A stretch of 64,000 nt of DNA from the NCBI RefSeq assembly GCF_028583425.1, contig NC_072791.1, positions 40,431,368 to 40,495,367 of the forward strand, written 5' to 3'. Shown one piece after another: positions 23,728-35,700 of the stretch; the stretch's first letter is position 1, and each line of letters begins with the position of its first letter. Origin of the DNA: Eublepharis macularius. Lineage: Eukaryota; Chordata; Lepidosauria; Squamata; Eublepharidae. A program made the translations under genes and the position numbers. The notes beneath the pieces are model-generated. The model did not search any database. It had not been told where the DNA came from and saw only the letters and a program-made list of their open reading frames with translations.

Positions 23728-23812
23728 ACGGAAGACCTAGATGAACAACAGTTGCAGGTATGTGCAACGCTATTTTTCATCGACAGTCTTCCTGTTCAGT
23801 CCCACATGGGAG
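23728..23812 (-). repeat. DIRS internal complementary region
   Basis: 23728-23770 is the complement of the left outer end (GGAAGACCTAGATGAACAAC against GTTGTTCATCTAGGTCTTCC at 23471-23490), and 23771-23812 (CATCGACAGTCTTCCTG...CCACATGGGA) is the complement of the right outer end (28374-28414). The two halves abut. In DIRS elements such a region is known to template joining of the two ends during circle formation. Confidence 0.8.
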
Positions 23813-23859
23813 ATTATAAAGCTTAAATACCTGGGTGGAGGCAGAAGAAGCAATTACAA

Positions 23860-24880
23860 GAAGATCGATTGTAAGACCGCTGTGCCAACTGCCATCTCTT
23901 TCCTGTCTAGGACATCCAACGCATAGTGCTTGACAAACATGTCAGCTGAGGCCCACATCGCTGCCCTGCAGATGTGAAGTGGAACACCTTTCAGGAGAGC
24001 TGCTGATGACGCCTGGGACCTGGTAGAATGAGCGTGAACTCCTAGTGGACAAGGTAGGTTAGCAGTCTCATAGCACATTATAATTAGCACATTAGAACCC
24101 AGCGAGCTAGGGTTTGGGGGGTCGCCCTCTTTCCCTTCTTTTGGCCTGAAAAACATACAAATAGGTGAGAATGTACCCTGAAAGATATAACGTGATCTAA
24201 ATAAAAAAGCGCCCTACACACATCTAATGAGTGCAGGGCCTTCTCAGCCTCTGAATCTTGTGTACGGAAAAATACTGGCATGGATATCTCCTGAGAAAGA
24301 TGAAAACTGGAGACTACTTTAGGTGGAAATTCAATCTTGGTCCACAGGACTACCTTTTCTGCATGGATTTTCAAAAAAGGGGGCTCACAGGACAAAGCAG
24401 CTAATTCCCCCACCCTCCTGGCCGAAGTAATGGCTACTTTCATCGACAAAAAACGTAATGAGCACGTGGCCAAGGGCTCAAAAGGTTTAGACATAAGTTT
24501 GGTCAGCACCAAGGGCATTGAGGAACAACCGTTTTAACCGGAGGGAACAGATTATTTACACCCTTCAAAAACAACTTGGCAGTGTAGTGAGAAAACACTG
24601 TCTTACGATCTATAGGGAGGTGAAAAGCGGAGATAGCTGCCAAATACACTTTTATTGAAGAATTAGATAACCCCTGCTGTTTAAAACCCCACAGGATGTC
24701 TAAGACTTCCGGTAGAGAGGAGACAAAAGGATCTGAACCCCTCTCTCGACACCAGTGATTAAACTTTTCCCATTTAACAGCATAAGACTGGCGAGTGAAC
24801 AACCATCTCACATTCTGCAAGATGTGAGCTACTCCAGAGGAAAACCCTTGTCTCGGTTGATCAGCCAGGCTATCAGTTTG
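23860..24880 (-). pseudogene. DIRS tyrosine recombinase, frameshifted
   Basis: The N-terminal SAM-like part (YAVKWEKFNHWC, SNSSIKVYLAAISAFH) is followed by the catalytic part: SARRVGELAAL with the first Arg, then HSTRSQASSAAL with the H-x-x-R pair, AAMWAS, and HYALDV with the tyrosine. At least two frame breaks (near 24510 and 24100) interrupt it. The R/HxxR/Y catalytic set is still readable. Confidence 0.85.
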
Positions 24881-25034
24881 AGTTTCTCTATCCTGTGGTG
24901 GAACAACCCCCTCCAGGACAATAGGTCCAGCTCCACTGGAAAGCTGTACATCCGAGTCTGTAATCTTAATAGGGTATGAAACCACGGTTGGCACAGCCAA
25001 AAGGGGGTTATCAGGATGACTGAGGGCCTATCCC

Positions 25035-25440
25035 TCAGTCAATTTTGCTGATCACCCTGGTTATTAGAGGGAATGGGGGAAACGCGTAGAAGAGGTGACC
25101 TGACCACTCGAGTTGAAATGCGTCCCCAAGACACCTGTGGCCTAAGCCGCCTCTGGAACAAAAGTTGAGAGCTTTGTGATTTTCCTCTGAGGCAAAAAGA
25201 TCAACATCAGGAAAACCCCATTTGGAGAAGACAAGATTTAGATAAGCGTCTTGAATGGACCATTTGTGGTTGTCTCCTTGCAACCTGCTCAAATGGTCCA
25301 CTAGTGAGTTGTCTATGCCGGGGATATGAACCGCTTGCAACCATGTCAAATGATCTGTAGCCAAATTCCAGATTCTCACTGCTTCATTGCACAGAGTCAC
25401 AGAAGCCGTGCCTCCCTGTTTGTTTATATAAAACACTGAA
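25035..25440 (-). pseudogene. DIRS RNase H domain
   Basis: Reads YINKQGGTASVTLCNEA, then HIPGIDNSLVDHLSR, WGFPDVDLFASEENHKALNF and YAFPPFPLI, the standard order of the DIRS RNase H and following linker. The start is fused directly to the truncated RT, so the frame is not preceded by a complete RT. Confidence 0.8.
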
Positions 25441-25860
25441 AGATATGGTCACCATAGAAAATACGAAGGAACTTCTTATGTTCTGAAAAAATAGTAATAT
25501 GAAAATAGACATCCTTTAGGTCCATAACTGCAAACCAATCATCAGAGGGCAATAAAGTCAGGACTGCCTGTAAGGTAACCATTTTGAACTTAGAATTCTA
25601 ATAAATTTATTCAAACTACGAAGGTCCAGGATGGGCTGAAGGCCCCCATCCTTCTTTTCTACCATAAATAATTTAGAATAGAAGCCCAATAAATCGGCTT
25701 GGTCAGTGACTTCCTCAATGGCCCCTTTCTCTAAGAGGGTTGAGAGGTCAGTCAGTACCCCTGATTGAGATGTCTCAGAAGAAAACGCAGGAAGTCGTAG
25801 GTAAGGTAACTGTAAAAAATCAACTTTATAACCAACTTTATTTTTCGAACCCAAACATCA
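25440..25860 (-). pseudogene. DIRS reverse transcriptase, catalytic core deleted
   Basis: Contains LLEKGAIEEV, FYSKLFMVEKKDGG, PILDLRSLNKFI and DLKDVYFHITIF (first catalytic Asp region), then FLRIFYGDHIFQCFI. The next codons already belong to RNase H (NKQGG). The block that should carry the YxDD box is missing, so this copy cannot encode an active RT. Confidence 0.8.
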
Positions 25861-26104
25861 GAGGTAATGGAACACCACCCAGCGAAAAAACCACTCAACC
25901 TGACTCCAAAACATGGGTCAGGGGCCTGTAAATTGTCAAAATTGCTTATGTGGCTGAGGTTGGTCTTTGGCATGCTGTTGATGTGCGCCATGTTTGGTCT
26001 TCTGACTCAGTCTCCTTCTGGAAAAGGAGGGTTGTGGACTTTGAAAATCTCACTGGCTCCAGTAAGCGTACCTACCCTTGATAAGGCTGGAATCAGTGTT
26101 GTTG

Positions 26105-28169
26105 TCAGCCTCTTTGAAAGGATCTATAGTGTGATCTCAATGCACTCTGTTGTTGGTGCTGCAGAAGTACGCCATATGAACTGGTGGTGAGCCTATCTTT
26201 CCGCTTCTTCGAAAGATACCCCTCTGTCTTGTCAGAGAACAAGGTGGTGTCCTCAAAGGAGAGATCCTCCACTCTGTTCCTTGTATCTGTTGGTAGAGCT
26301 GTGGTTCTCAACCAAGCATAACGGCAGAGGACAACAACTGATAACAAGGATCTAGTCAAAGTGTCTGCCATATTTCTGCTGGCATTGATCTGGTGGCAGG
26401 AAAGGCGAACTGCTTCCTCTTGGATAACCCTCAGGAATATCTTTTGGTCTTCTGGTAGCTTGGGTATAAAGGTGGCCACCTTGTTCCAAAGGAGGAGCTG
26501 ATAGGCAGGCATCATCGTGGAGTAGTTAGCGATCTTCACCCCAAACGCAGCAGAAGTATAGAACTTGCCCCATGGCATCCAGCCCTTTACTCTCTTTATC
26601 AGAGGGAACGAACAGAGACCCCTGTTTTGACTTGGCTTGCATCTCCTCAGTCACTAAGGACGAAGGCGGAGGATGGACAGAGAGGAAGGGACAGAGGTTG
26701 TCCTTTACCCTGTAAAGGTTCTTGACTTTCCTATTCATAGCAGGGGTGAAAGCCGGCTTCAGATTCAGGTCTTTTAACAGCTTCACAAATCCTTCGATTA
26801 CAGGGAAGGAGATAGCCGGGGTAGACCCAGAATAGATATGTTGTAAGATTTTATCTGTGAACTTTGGTTCCACAAAAGTCACATCAATTTCTAGGGCCTT
26901 AGCCATACTTTGGAGGAGCTCATTATATGCCCTGAAATCATCTGTGGGGGATGCATCCTCCATAGGGCCAATCTTACCATCCCCAGAGAGACTGATACAG
27001 AAGAATCGCTGGATCTACGACGCTCAATACCAGCCTACAACTCAGGTTCTGATAGGTGCGGGGTCCATCTGGAACCTGCATAGGAGTGAGCCCTTCCAGA
27101 GGGAGATCTTGAGCCCCTTGAAGAAGGAAGGTCCAAGTAGCAAGAGCCTTCCCTGTAATGTCGATAAGGGACCTGTTCATCAGGCAGGTGATGCTATCTT
27201 GAATAGGTTCTGTAGGAATAAGGGCTCCTTCTGTGTCTAGAATGCCCTCTGCGGTTCCGAGAGGAATGAGAAGACCAGGAGCTGCGAGACAGCGATCTTG
27301 GATGCCCCAATGGAGGGGGGGGGGTGTCCACAAGAATCACATCGTCCTCATAGCTGCTTCTGGAATGAGGAGCACTGTGGGGTGATGAATGATCCCCTAA
27401 TCTTTTGTTTCTTCCTGAGAGGTTTGGAACCGACATCTTCTGAACGTGCAGGAGGATCTGGAGCCAAGAGGACACTAATACAGCTTTATCATGTTTTGAT
27501 GACTGATGTTTCCTCTTTCTCTTTTTCTTCTCTATTTCAGATCGGGCTCATTTCGGAACTGATGCCAGATCCAAGGGTGTTGGAACCGAGGTAGAGTCCC
27601 CATGCTGCGAAGGTCGGTCCGAGGCGGAAACTGAAGCTGAAGGCGTTCCACTTCGGGGAGGTTTTGAACCTGAGGCCCTTAAAGGAGCGTCATCCTGACA
27701 GACTCGAGGGGATGAAACAACCGTGGTCGACACCAAGGGTGTTCGACTTCAAGGAGTCTTCGAGCCCAATGGGGTTGTATCCGACACGGTAGGATTCGGT
27801 TCCAAGGCACTGAACCGAGGTTGGGGTTGAGGTCGGCGGTGGTCTAGGCTCCAAATGGGCCGGAGAAGAGCGGGAGCATGGCGTTTTCAAGCCGGTTGAC
27901 ACGGGACCAGGTTGGGTGGTTGAACCGGGTGAGGCAGAAGATTGTGCCTTAGCCAGTGCATCCATAGCCTCCATAACCTGTTTCCACAGGGAGGCTTGCA
28001 ATCTACCCGCCCGCTCTGACCTAGCCTTTGAAGTGAAGGCTCTGCAATACTTACAAGCCTGTGTATTGTGGGTCTCGCCCAAACAGTAGAGGCAGCTTAA
28101 ATGGCCATCAGATTTAGTCATTTTCCTATTGCAGGAGACACACCATTTGAAAAGCGTGGTTTCCGACAT
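26105..28169 (-). pseudogene. DIRS gag-like region, broken
   Basis: Starts at 28169 with MSETTLFKWC and a Cys/His cluster (CVSC, HLSCLYCLGETH, CKYC) as in DIRS gag proteins. It continues as a Ser/Arg-rich stretch (27194-27475), then MEDASPTDDFRAYNELLQ and a C-terminal part with SAAFGVKIANYSTM, AWLRTTAL and VEDLSFEDTTLF. Several frame changes separate the pieces. Confidence 0.7.
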
Positions 28170-28231
28170 CGTTGAAGGACTTCAAACGAGCAGAAGAGCT
28201 AAGAACCTCTCTCATCAGTTCCTCTGAAGAG

Positions 28232-28414
28232 GAACTGAGGGTATGTTGGGGCGCCCTGCCTCTCCAGGGCCATTTTGGCGGGAAGACAGCTGCGCACATG
28301 CACAGAAAGGCAAAGATGCCCCCTAGTGGTATTGAGCTATAAAAATCTCCGAAATCGGCAGGCCTGCGCGTGCGCAGTCCCCATGTGGTACTGCACAGGA
28401 AGACCATCGATGAA
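28232..28414 (-). repeat. DIRS terminal inverted repeat, 5' side
   Basis: Partner of 23442-23652. Shared blocks in complement include CATGGGGACTGCGC, CAGGCCTGCCGATTTCGG and AAAATGGCCCTGGAGAGGC. The element's right limit (CGATGAA at 28408-28414) is set by where the internal complementary region stops matching. Confidence 0.85.
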
Positions 28415-28602
28415 CTTTGGAGTACATGATGGATGGATGCTGCTTTCTCCAAGAGGGGTAAGTGCTACTCTTGTCTACATAAGGGAGTACTCCAAATAGG
28501 AAAAGAATGCCCATAAATCCTCAATCTGGCCAAATGTTCCATGGCATTGTCTGGCCATCTAGTGATTTTGATAGGATGAAGCAGGCACATTAAGGGCAGG
28601 CC

Positions 28603-28815
28603 ATTGGCATTTCAGTGGTTGGGATGTGAACCAACACTTTGCTGGTTCAAATCTCACAATGGGCTTGATCTTAGTAGGTGGCTTTGGGTAAGCTACTCTT
28701 CTCGGCCCCAGTTCTCCAGCTGTATTTTGGGGATAATAATACTGACTTTGTTCACTGCTCTGAGTGAGGCACTAATCTGTTTAGAAAAGCAGTATATAAG
28801 CACAGTTGTTATCAG
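28603..28815 (+). repeat. MIR-like SINE, second copy
   Basis: Shares with 12950-13178 the box-B-like GGTTCAAATC, 'gtaggtggctttgggtaagc', 'ttttggggataataatac', 'gagtgaggcactaatctg' and 'agcagtatataagcacag'. More diverged. Confidence 0.7.
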
Positions 28816-28869
28816 GTCAGGCAGACTGCAACAGCTCTTAATCGTCTATTACTGATGGACTAAAAGAGC

Positions 28870-29096
28870 TAATAATTCTATTTTGTTTAATATGTTAGTC
28901 TCAGAATTGCCTATACTCTGTTTCATTATTTCTTCAACTCTGTATTGGAATTCTGCTGGTTTTAAAGCTTTGTAAATTTGTGTTATATACTCTATTACAT
29001 TGTTTATTGAAATGTCCTTGAAACTGACTGTACTAACTCACACTTTGTAATCTGCTTTGAGTCTCTTGAGAAAGGTGGAATATAAATAACAAATAA
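28870..29096 (+). repeat. LINE 3' tail
   Basis: Ends 'tgctttgagtctcttgagaa' then aggtggaatataaataac, the same tail that appears reversed at 53870-53950. CR1/L2-like by style; no coding part remains. Confidence 0.55.
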
Positions 29097-29099
29097 TTT

Positions 29100-32000
29100 G
29101 TGCGATGTGAAAGGGCCAGAAGGAACAGTTTTTAGACATTTAATTTTTATCTACTGCCATTTCCCCTAGATGGCAGCATAAGTACAAAAACCAAAATCCA
29201 TAAACACCCAGAAGAATTCAGAAAAACGAAAATGTGACAAACTTGACAGATGTTGAGTTTGCAGAAGGAAACAGTAAAGTCACAATGTGTGCAGAAATAT
29301 TAGTCTGCACTAGTGTGGCATCCCCAAAGTTTTCTTAATAAGGCACCCATTTCATACATTGTACAATATTTAGGTCTTGATTGAATACCTAAGGAGAAAA
29401 GTTCCATAAAGTAACTTGTTTAACAAAGATCAGGAATGGGTTATCTGAATAGCATTTTCTGTGTTACACTTCTAATTGTTTGCCTGTTGTGGGGTTCCTA
29501 ATGATTTTAGGAAGAGGGGGTAGAGTTTTTTTTCCCCCAATGGTAGTATCTATTTCATGAAATAAATAATAAATGTAAACATCAAATATGCATGTGTTCC
29601 CCCTTTCCTTTTAAAGTGCTTGGAGCAATGCACAAGATTTCCCCCTCTGCATTTTGTCTTCTTAACAATCCTATGAGGAGGTAAGGTTGCGTGTGTGGCT
29701 GATTCAAGTCCTGTGGTTTGCTTTTATGGCTGAGCAGGATTTGTACCCAGATCTTCATAGCCCTTGCTCGATTTGGTTTGCCTAGCTCTTCCCTTGCCAT
29801 CAATTCTCATCAGCAAGTGAATCCCTTCCTTCCTTCCTTTTTTTTAAAAAAAAGGCATTTCCTTTTGGCTGTGTGTATACTGTGCAATTTTTCTAGCACT
29901 GTTCAAATTTAGCTGTGCCTTCTGTTTTTTAGGATTTTGCTTAGCTTGTAATATTTTTAATTGATGTTTTTTTTCCAAGCCACGAGAGACTTCCTGGGAG
30001 AGAGACCCCCCCTCCCTTTGGATTCCCTCCTCTGTCACAATCCTCTTTCCTGCCTACCTTCCTGCATCTGGGTGCCTAGCGGGAAATTTAAAAAAAAAAA
30101 AGTTGTGGGGGAAGCGATCTGGGCTTTTTAACCCACCCAAACCAGCCTGGATTGATAACTGAGGTAAAACTGACAGGCATAAGACAGTTACTTTTAAAAA
30201 GTGAGTAAGAACAAAGTTTATTTCAGAAAAAAAACCTGTTGTAAATATTAACATTTAACCAGGAGTTGTGGGATGATACATTTTACACAGTACATGAATC
30301 AGAACAACACACTTTCATGCAAGTTTATAACATTGACATAGCTGGTAGTTGGTCTGCTCTGCTTCAGCTTAAGAGTTTGTCTAAATAGGATGTGTTACAC
30401 CTAGTCTGACTCGCAGTCACAGATGCCATCAAGAGATTCACTGGGGTCAGTGCTCCATTGCTCAATATGGATTGTAGCGCTGGTGAGTGGAAGGGCCTTC
30501 CTTCTTGCACTGTTTTCCAGAGCAGCAATAATGGAGGGTGGGGTGCATATGTCCTTATCTTGGGCTCCACGTATCCTGGAATCACATGACTGAGAAGGAG
30601 AACCCAAGATGGGGGTATACAGGGCCCTCCCACTGTCAATTCCAGTCTGGAAAATGGGGCTGGAGGGAAGGCAGAAGCCCCCGCCCTGTGCAGTGCTTCT
30701 GAGCTACATCAAGCAACAGAGTGCTTTTCTCAGGTGAGTCCTCCAATGGTACATGTGACTGCAAGTCAGGATGGGGTATTCCTCGTGTAGAGAAGCCCTA
30801 CATTATATACTACATCCAGCAAAATGCTGGTGGCCTGCTGTAATACCTCAGTTCCCCATACAGGGAAACATAACCAAAGATCTGATATCCTTTCAGACCT
30901 TTAATCTGCACTCCTGTTAGACTAACACTTTGCTCTCCATCTTTAAAACCTAACTTCTCCCAGGGCACAGCTTCTATTGGCTCATGTAAAGCACTGCTCT
31001 GATTGGCTGCTGTTTCTCTGGAATACATTTCTGTTCTCTACCTATTTGCAGACAATATGGCTTACAAATGTAGAAATGTTTTATTTCCCAGATGTCAGAA
31101 ATGTTTGCCCAGTGTAACCTGAAAGTCTGAAACACTGTTTCAGCTGCCATCAAGAAGCATTCCATCTGAAACTGAGTAATTCTACTTAGGGAAAATAGGC
31201 AGATAAAAACAAACAGCTTTGCACCAGACCTTTGGTCATACAATGAACACCTCCAACAAATGGTACGTAGATGCTTGAGAAAGAATATAGGGAAAGAGAC
31301 GAGGAAGATGGGAGTGGTGCTCACTGAAAATACACTTGTCACCTTACCAAATACAACTTCATGCTTATTCAGTAGAAACATATCTACCTGGAAGAAAAGC
31401 ATAACTTTGTTTCCTGTATGTTTATGTTCAAAAGTTATGCTAAGACTCTCATACAGCAACTGCAATAGATTCATTAAGTTCACTAAAATGAGTGAGAGCT
31501 TTGCAATTGACTTCAAGGGTAATTCAATGTACCTACCTGTGTCCATATGAATAAAAAATTGCCAAGGCATTGAGTTAGAACATCACCACCTGGAGAAGTG
31601 TTTTGCCACAGGGAATCTGGTATCCCAATGTCAACCCTGTCTCTTACTACCATAGGTTTAGGAGTATCCACTACATACACCACCTCCCCCAAGGATTAAA
31701 TGTGGCCTGGGTCCACAGACCAAGACATCTGAAACATGAGGCCACAGAGGAATTCAGAGTTGTGGCAGCACAGCTTAGGGTTTCCCCCTCTCCCAAGCAC
31801 TGAAAGAGTGCCTTGGCTTGGGAACAAATGGATGCAGCTGGTCTCACTCTTTCCCTACCCATATCAGAATTATATCGGCTGTTCCAGCAGATGAATCACT
31901 TTTAAGTTACTCAAAGGCTGCTTACTCAAATACCCCAACTTCCAATCCTAGCCCAAATTATACTGCCTAACCTGAATGTAGACATGTACCAAGCATTCAT

Positions 32001-32955
32001 ATTAATTAGTTCATTTACATCTTAGATAACGTTTAGTATAAAGATAGCACCCAATAGATGTTTTGTATCCAAACAGGTGCTGTTGGTGGGGTTTGACCTC
32101 CTATTCCTTTTTTTAGCCCTTTCCCCCATTAGCTGTTATTTTTATGCCAACTATTAGCCGAGTACCGTTTTGTACACTCTTCTTGGTGTATTTTAATACA
32201 CTCCCACAGTGTTTCTAGCACCCAATATGCCTTACACCAGACATCTTGTTTGGCTTGGGAACATGTTTAATACATGATCCACTGCATTTACTGATTGGGA
32301 TTTATTCTGGTGAATTTTCCATCTTGGACCTATCACTCTTCAGGACAGATCACATGTCTTATTATAGTATTTACACCTAGACATACACAGCACATTTGGG
32401 AACATCTAAAACATCATATCAGCTAGGAACTCTATAGCCTCTTGTAGGATATGGCTGCATGTGTTTTATAACTGTTTATGATATGGAGCATGTATAAGTG
32501 AATATCCCTTTGTTTTGTTATGTGTTTTTTGTTGTATTCTTTTGACTTTGTGCCTTTGTAGTTTTTCCGTTGTTTGTTTATCTAGTAGTAAAACCCCGTT
32601 ATTGAACTTGAGCGGTGAGTCTTTAATTCCTCTTCCCCACAACTGAGAACAACAGGAAGACAGGCTAGTGCCAGTCTTTCCCTCCTTACCACTGTGTTGC
32701 GGTGAAGGTTGGTGCCGCCCATGGGACCCTGGTTTATATAGGAATAGACTCTGGTTTATATGTTAATCTTTGGCACTGGTCTGCACTCTGGATGCACTCA
32801 GAGAGATGTCTCCTAAGGACAGATAATAGGTACAGATAGTCATTCAGGTAACATACCTACTGACTTGCATTGCGAGAGAAAAGAGTTTGTTTATGTGGGC
32901 TGCTGTGCTAGAGGAATACTTATGCAGTGCCTTTTGATATTCAAGTCTCTCAGAC
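29100..32955. other. Intergenic, unassigned
   Basis: No convincing gene. The longest reading frame is a 198-codon minus-strand frame at 30974-31570 with no motif I recognise. Short A- and T-runs occur at about 29840 and 30090. The stretch may contain worn retroelement sequence that I cannot name. Confidence 0.4.
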
Positions 32956-32957
32956 TG

Positions 32958-33160
32958 GGTGTGTAAAGTGCTGGCAAGTCACAGCCAATTTATGGTGACC
33001 CCTTAGGGTTTTCAAGACAAGATACAAACAGCAGTGGTTTGCCATTGGCTGCCTCTGTGTGCTGATCCTAGATTTCCTTGGTGGTCTCCCATTTACCAGG
33101 GCCCAGCCTGCTTAACTTTCGAGATCTGGCTAGCCTGGGCCATCAAGGTAAGGGACAACC
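32958..33160 (-). repeat. 5S-rRNA-derived SINE
   Basis: On the minus strand 33142-33078 reads AGATCTCGAAAGTTAAGCAG, then a diverged GGGCCCTGGTAAATGGGAGACC, which follows the internal promoter of 5S rRNA (AGCTAAGCAGGG and GGATGGGAGACC). The body continues with complement of 'ggtttgccattggctgcctc' and 'gcaagtcacagccaatttat'. A truncated body lies at 35243-35345. SINE, not a functional 5S gene: the 5S part is incomplete. Confidence 0.8.
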
Positions 33161-34599
33161 AAGCTGACTCTGGAAAGTTGTTGCCAACTGGAGTGGACTA
33201 GATGAACCAGTGGACTCTATATAAAGTAAGTAACACATATCATGTGGATGAGGTTGAAAACAGTCCTCAACTATCAGAAACAGAGATTTTAGAGTATTTT
33301 TCTTCCAGCAAAACTGTTTTGATAATTGAAAAGTTGTGTTCTTGTTCAGCTTCCGTAAGATATTTAATTACACAGATGTGCAAATGTGATTTGAAATCTC
33401 ACCGACGTTTGGAAGGTACAAGAAACTCCATGTGTTTCCCAAACCGTTCTTCCGAATTGCAAGTTGCATACATTTTCCCACTATTTTCTTTGGTAGCTTA
33501 TTGAAAGTGGGTGGCTGCATTCCAAATTTCTCAGATAGTCAGTGCTGTCATTCCAGTGGTCAGTCTGTGGTTGCATCCAAAACAATTCTCTGGCCCTCCT
33601 CTAATTAAGGGGATCCAACCTGTGAGCTGCTCTACCATCATTATACAGTCACAACGGGTTCAAAAAGCAACCTGGATGGACTCATTTGAGTTTCCCCAGA
33701 GATTTGCCAGTTTTTTCAAGCACCTTCAGGACTGAATCACTTTACCTTTCAATTAAAAAGCATCCTGTTGATTTCCAAGTAGCTATATCCCTTTCTAGGG
33801 ACTTACCCAGTCAGTGAATGCATGTCCCCAATAACCGTAAAACGGCGCTTGAAGAGTGACCATCTTTTACTCATGTTTCTTAAAGACTGGAGGGCTTTCC
33901 AAATGTGATGAATGCATCCACGTGTCCTAGAAACACACAGATCATGAAAAATTGCCTTTCTGTGCGGATTTTGATTTTTGCTGCTTTGCCAAAATTCAGA
34001 AATGCTTCCATGATGCTTAATCTGCAGGGAATGAGTATTCTTCCACATAGTGTGGGCTACTGCTAGTGTAGATACTGCTATAGTATCTACACGTGGCTTT
34101 TGATTCTGTGCTAGTGCTGTGTTCAATGGATAGGTGTTGAGCACAAACCATCCAAAGTTAAGCACCTCCAAGTCCTGGCATCAGCTTCCAAGTGAAATCA
34201 ACGAGGCTTAAGAGCACTTGGATTGTGTCCACTTCTTTTCTACTCAGGTGTACGAGGGAAGGATGGCCATGTTTTCCAATTTGGAAGTGTGTCTCTGTTC
34301 TTTCAGGTCTAAGGCGCCAAATTGGATATACTGGGAGAAGGAAAGATATTCTGCATAACACCAAGGGCAGGGCATTCTCTCTCCTGCTTCATGTCTCTCT
34401 ACCCCACTTTCCCAACTGAAATAAAAATAAAATACTGAGATGTTGGACCAATTTTTCCCCCAGCCTCTGAGTATGGGTAATCTACCGTGTATCTACAGGA
34501 CTAGGAGTTACATGGGGAGACTTACTATAGCCTGACTGAAGTGTATGAACAGGCCACTGCTAGAAAGAAGCACTAGAGATGGCTTTTTCCTTTATAAAC

Positions 34600-34690
34600 T
34601 TAAGACGCTTCCCAGATATAGTCAGCTGGCTGTTGCTGGAAACAATGGTGACCTTGGACTGACCCAGCAGGGTTCTTTGTATCTTCTTAA
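34600..34690 (+). repeat. Short LINE 3'-end fragment
   Basis: 'gaccttggactgacccagca' then gggttctttgtatcttctta, a worn version of the reptile CR1 3' phrase 'ggtctgatccagcagggctc ttcttatgttctta'. Confidence 0.4.
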
Positions 34691-35059
34691 GTGTCCTTAT
34701 GCCAGCCATGTCTTGGACCCCACCCAGCCAGTCATCACAGCGTCCACATCACAGTAACAGCCACCTTTCTAAGTTTCCATTGCAGAGGCTGGAGGCAGCA
34801 GTTGGCAGCTTCTATTCTGAAAAGAATTAACCTGGATCCTCTGAAAGCCTGGTTTTGAAAAAAGGTTTTATAGCGTCACAGCACTTACCTCCTTGTTGTT
34901 GCAGAAGGCTGGTGATGGTCCTTGAAGGACAGTGATGCAATTGTTCTGGGAGAGGCCCTGTAAGTTATGAAGTAGCTGCCAGGCAGTACACAATACAGAG
35001 ATGCAGCACTTCTTAACTTGTGCATGAAAGTGTGTACTGAAATGAACATTTTTGTCTTT

Positions 35060-35125
35060 TAAGATGCTGCTGGGCTTTAATTTTATTTTGCTACAGCAGA
35101 CTAACATGGCTACTCCTCTAAGTAA
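35060..35125 (+). repeat. Tail of the 4276-type repeat
   Basis: 'aagatgctgctgggctttaa' followed by ttttattttgctacagcaga and ctaacatggctactcctct. It is the right-hand tail of the unit seen in complement at 4276-4330; the hammerhead-like part is absent. Confidence 0.5.
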
Positions 35126-35242
35126 GTCCTACTGAATGCAGAGGGGCTTATTTCTGAGTTAACAGACAAAGCCAGGGCACAGAGCACTTGTCTCTTGGGA
35201 AACAAGTTAATATTCATACATATTGGTGAGCAATCTCTCTCA

Positions 35243-35345
35243 TAATGGTGGTAGAGTGCCCTCAAGTCAGAGTTGACTTATGGCGACTCCTAGTGACGTT
35301 TTCATGGCAAGAGACTAACAGAGGTGTTTTGCCATTGCCTGCCTC
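35243..35345 (-). repeat. 5S-type SINE body, truncated
   Basis: 'gagtgccctcaagtcagagt tgacttatggcgactcctag' and 'ttttgccattgcctgcctct' match the non-5S body of 32958-33160. The 5S-derived head is missing. Confidence 0.6.
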
Positions 35346-35574
35346 TGTCTCATAATGAGGAAGTTAATAATGAGATTATTCGATTATGAGTTAATAATGA
35401 GATTGAGATTGTTTGATACAGGTTCTTGCTTTTTGTACTGAACAGCCAATCTGACAAGGAGTTCTGGAGAATCTGAAAGCTTGTTTTGTTCGTTGGGTCC
35501 CAATAAAAAGTCTTACATTACTGCTGGCCATGGACGAAGTGTTATACCTTCTCCCTGGTTTTGGTGTTGTGTGA

Positions 35575-35700
35575 TAATGTGTTTATATGCTTTTATTAAT
35601 TTATTTTATATATTAATTTAATTGCTGTTTTAATGTTTTCATGTTTGTTGCCTTTGGGGGGAAAGGTGGCATAAAAATGTTTTTGAATAAAGAAATACAA
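35575..35700 (+). repeat. LINE 3' tail
   Basis: 'gttgcctttggggggaaagg' then tggcataaaaatgtttttg and an A-rich end, the gene-free terminal phrase of CR1/L2-like LINEs. Confidence 0.45.

Larger units (their letters stand above)
23442..28414 (-). mobile_element. DIRS-type tyrosine-recombinase retrotransposon
   Basis: A 4.97-kb element whose 5' end is at the right. It has inverted terminal repeats (23442-23652 and 28232-28414), an internal complementary region near its 3' end (23728-23812), gag-like frames, RT, RNase H and a tyrosine recombinase, in that order on the minus strand. This is the DIRS plan: replication through a circular intermediate and integration by the recombinase without target duplication; none is seen. 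Stops, frameshifts and an RT deletion show the copy is dead. Confidence 0.88.

Noticed and set aside
33078..33142. 5S rRNA gene
   Set aside because: Only the internal promoter region is present, diverged and fused to a SINE body.
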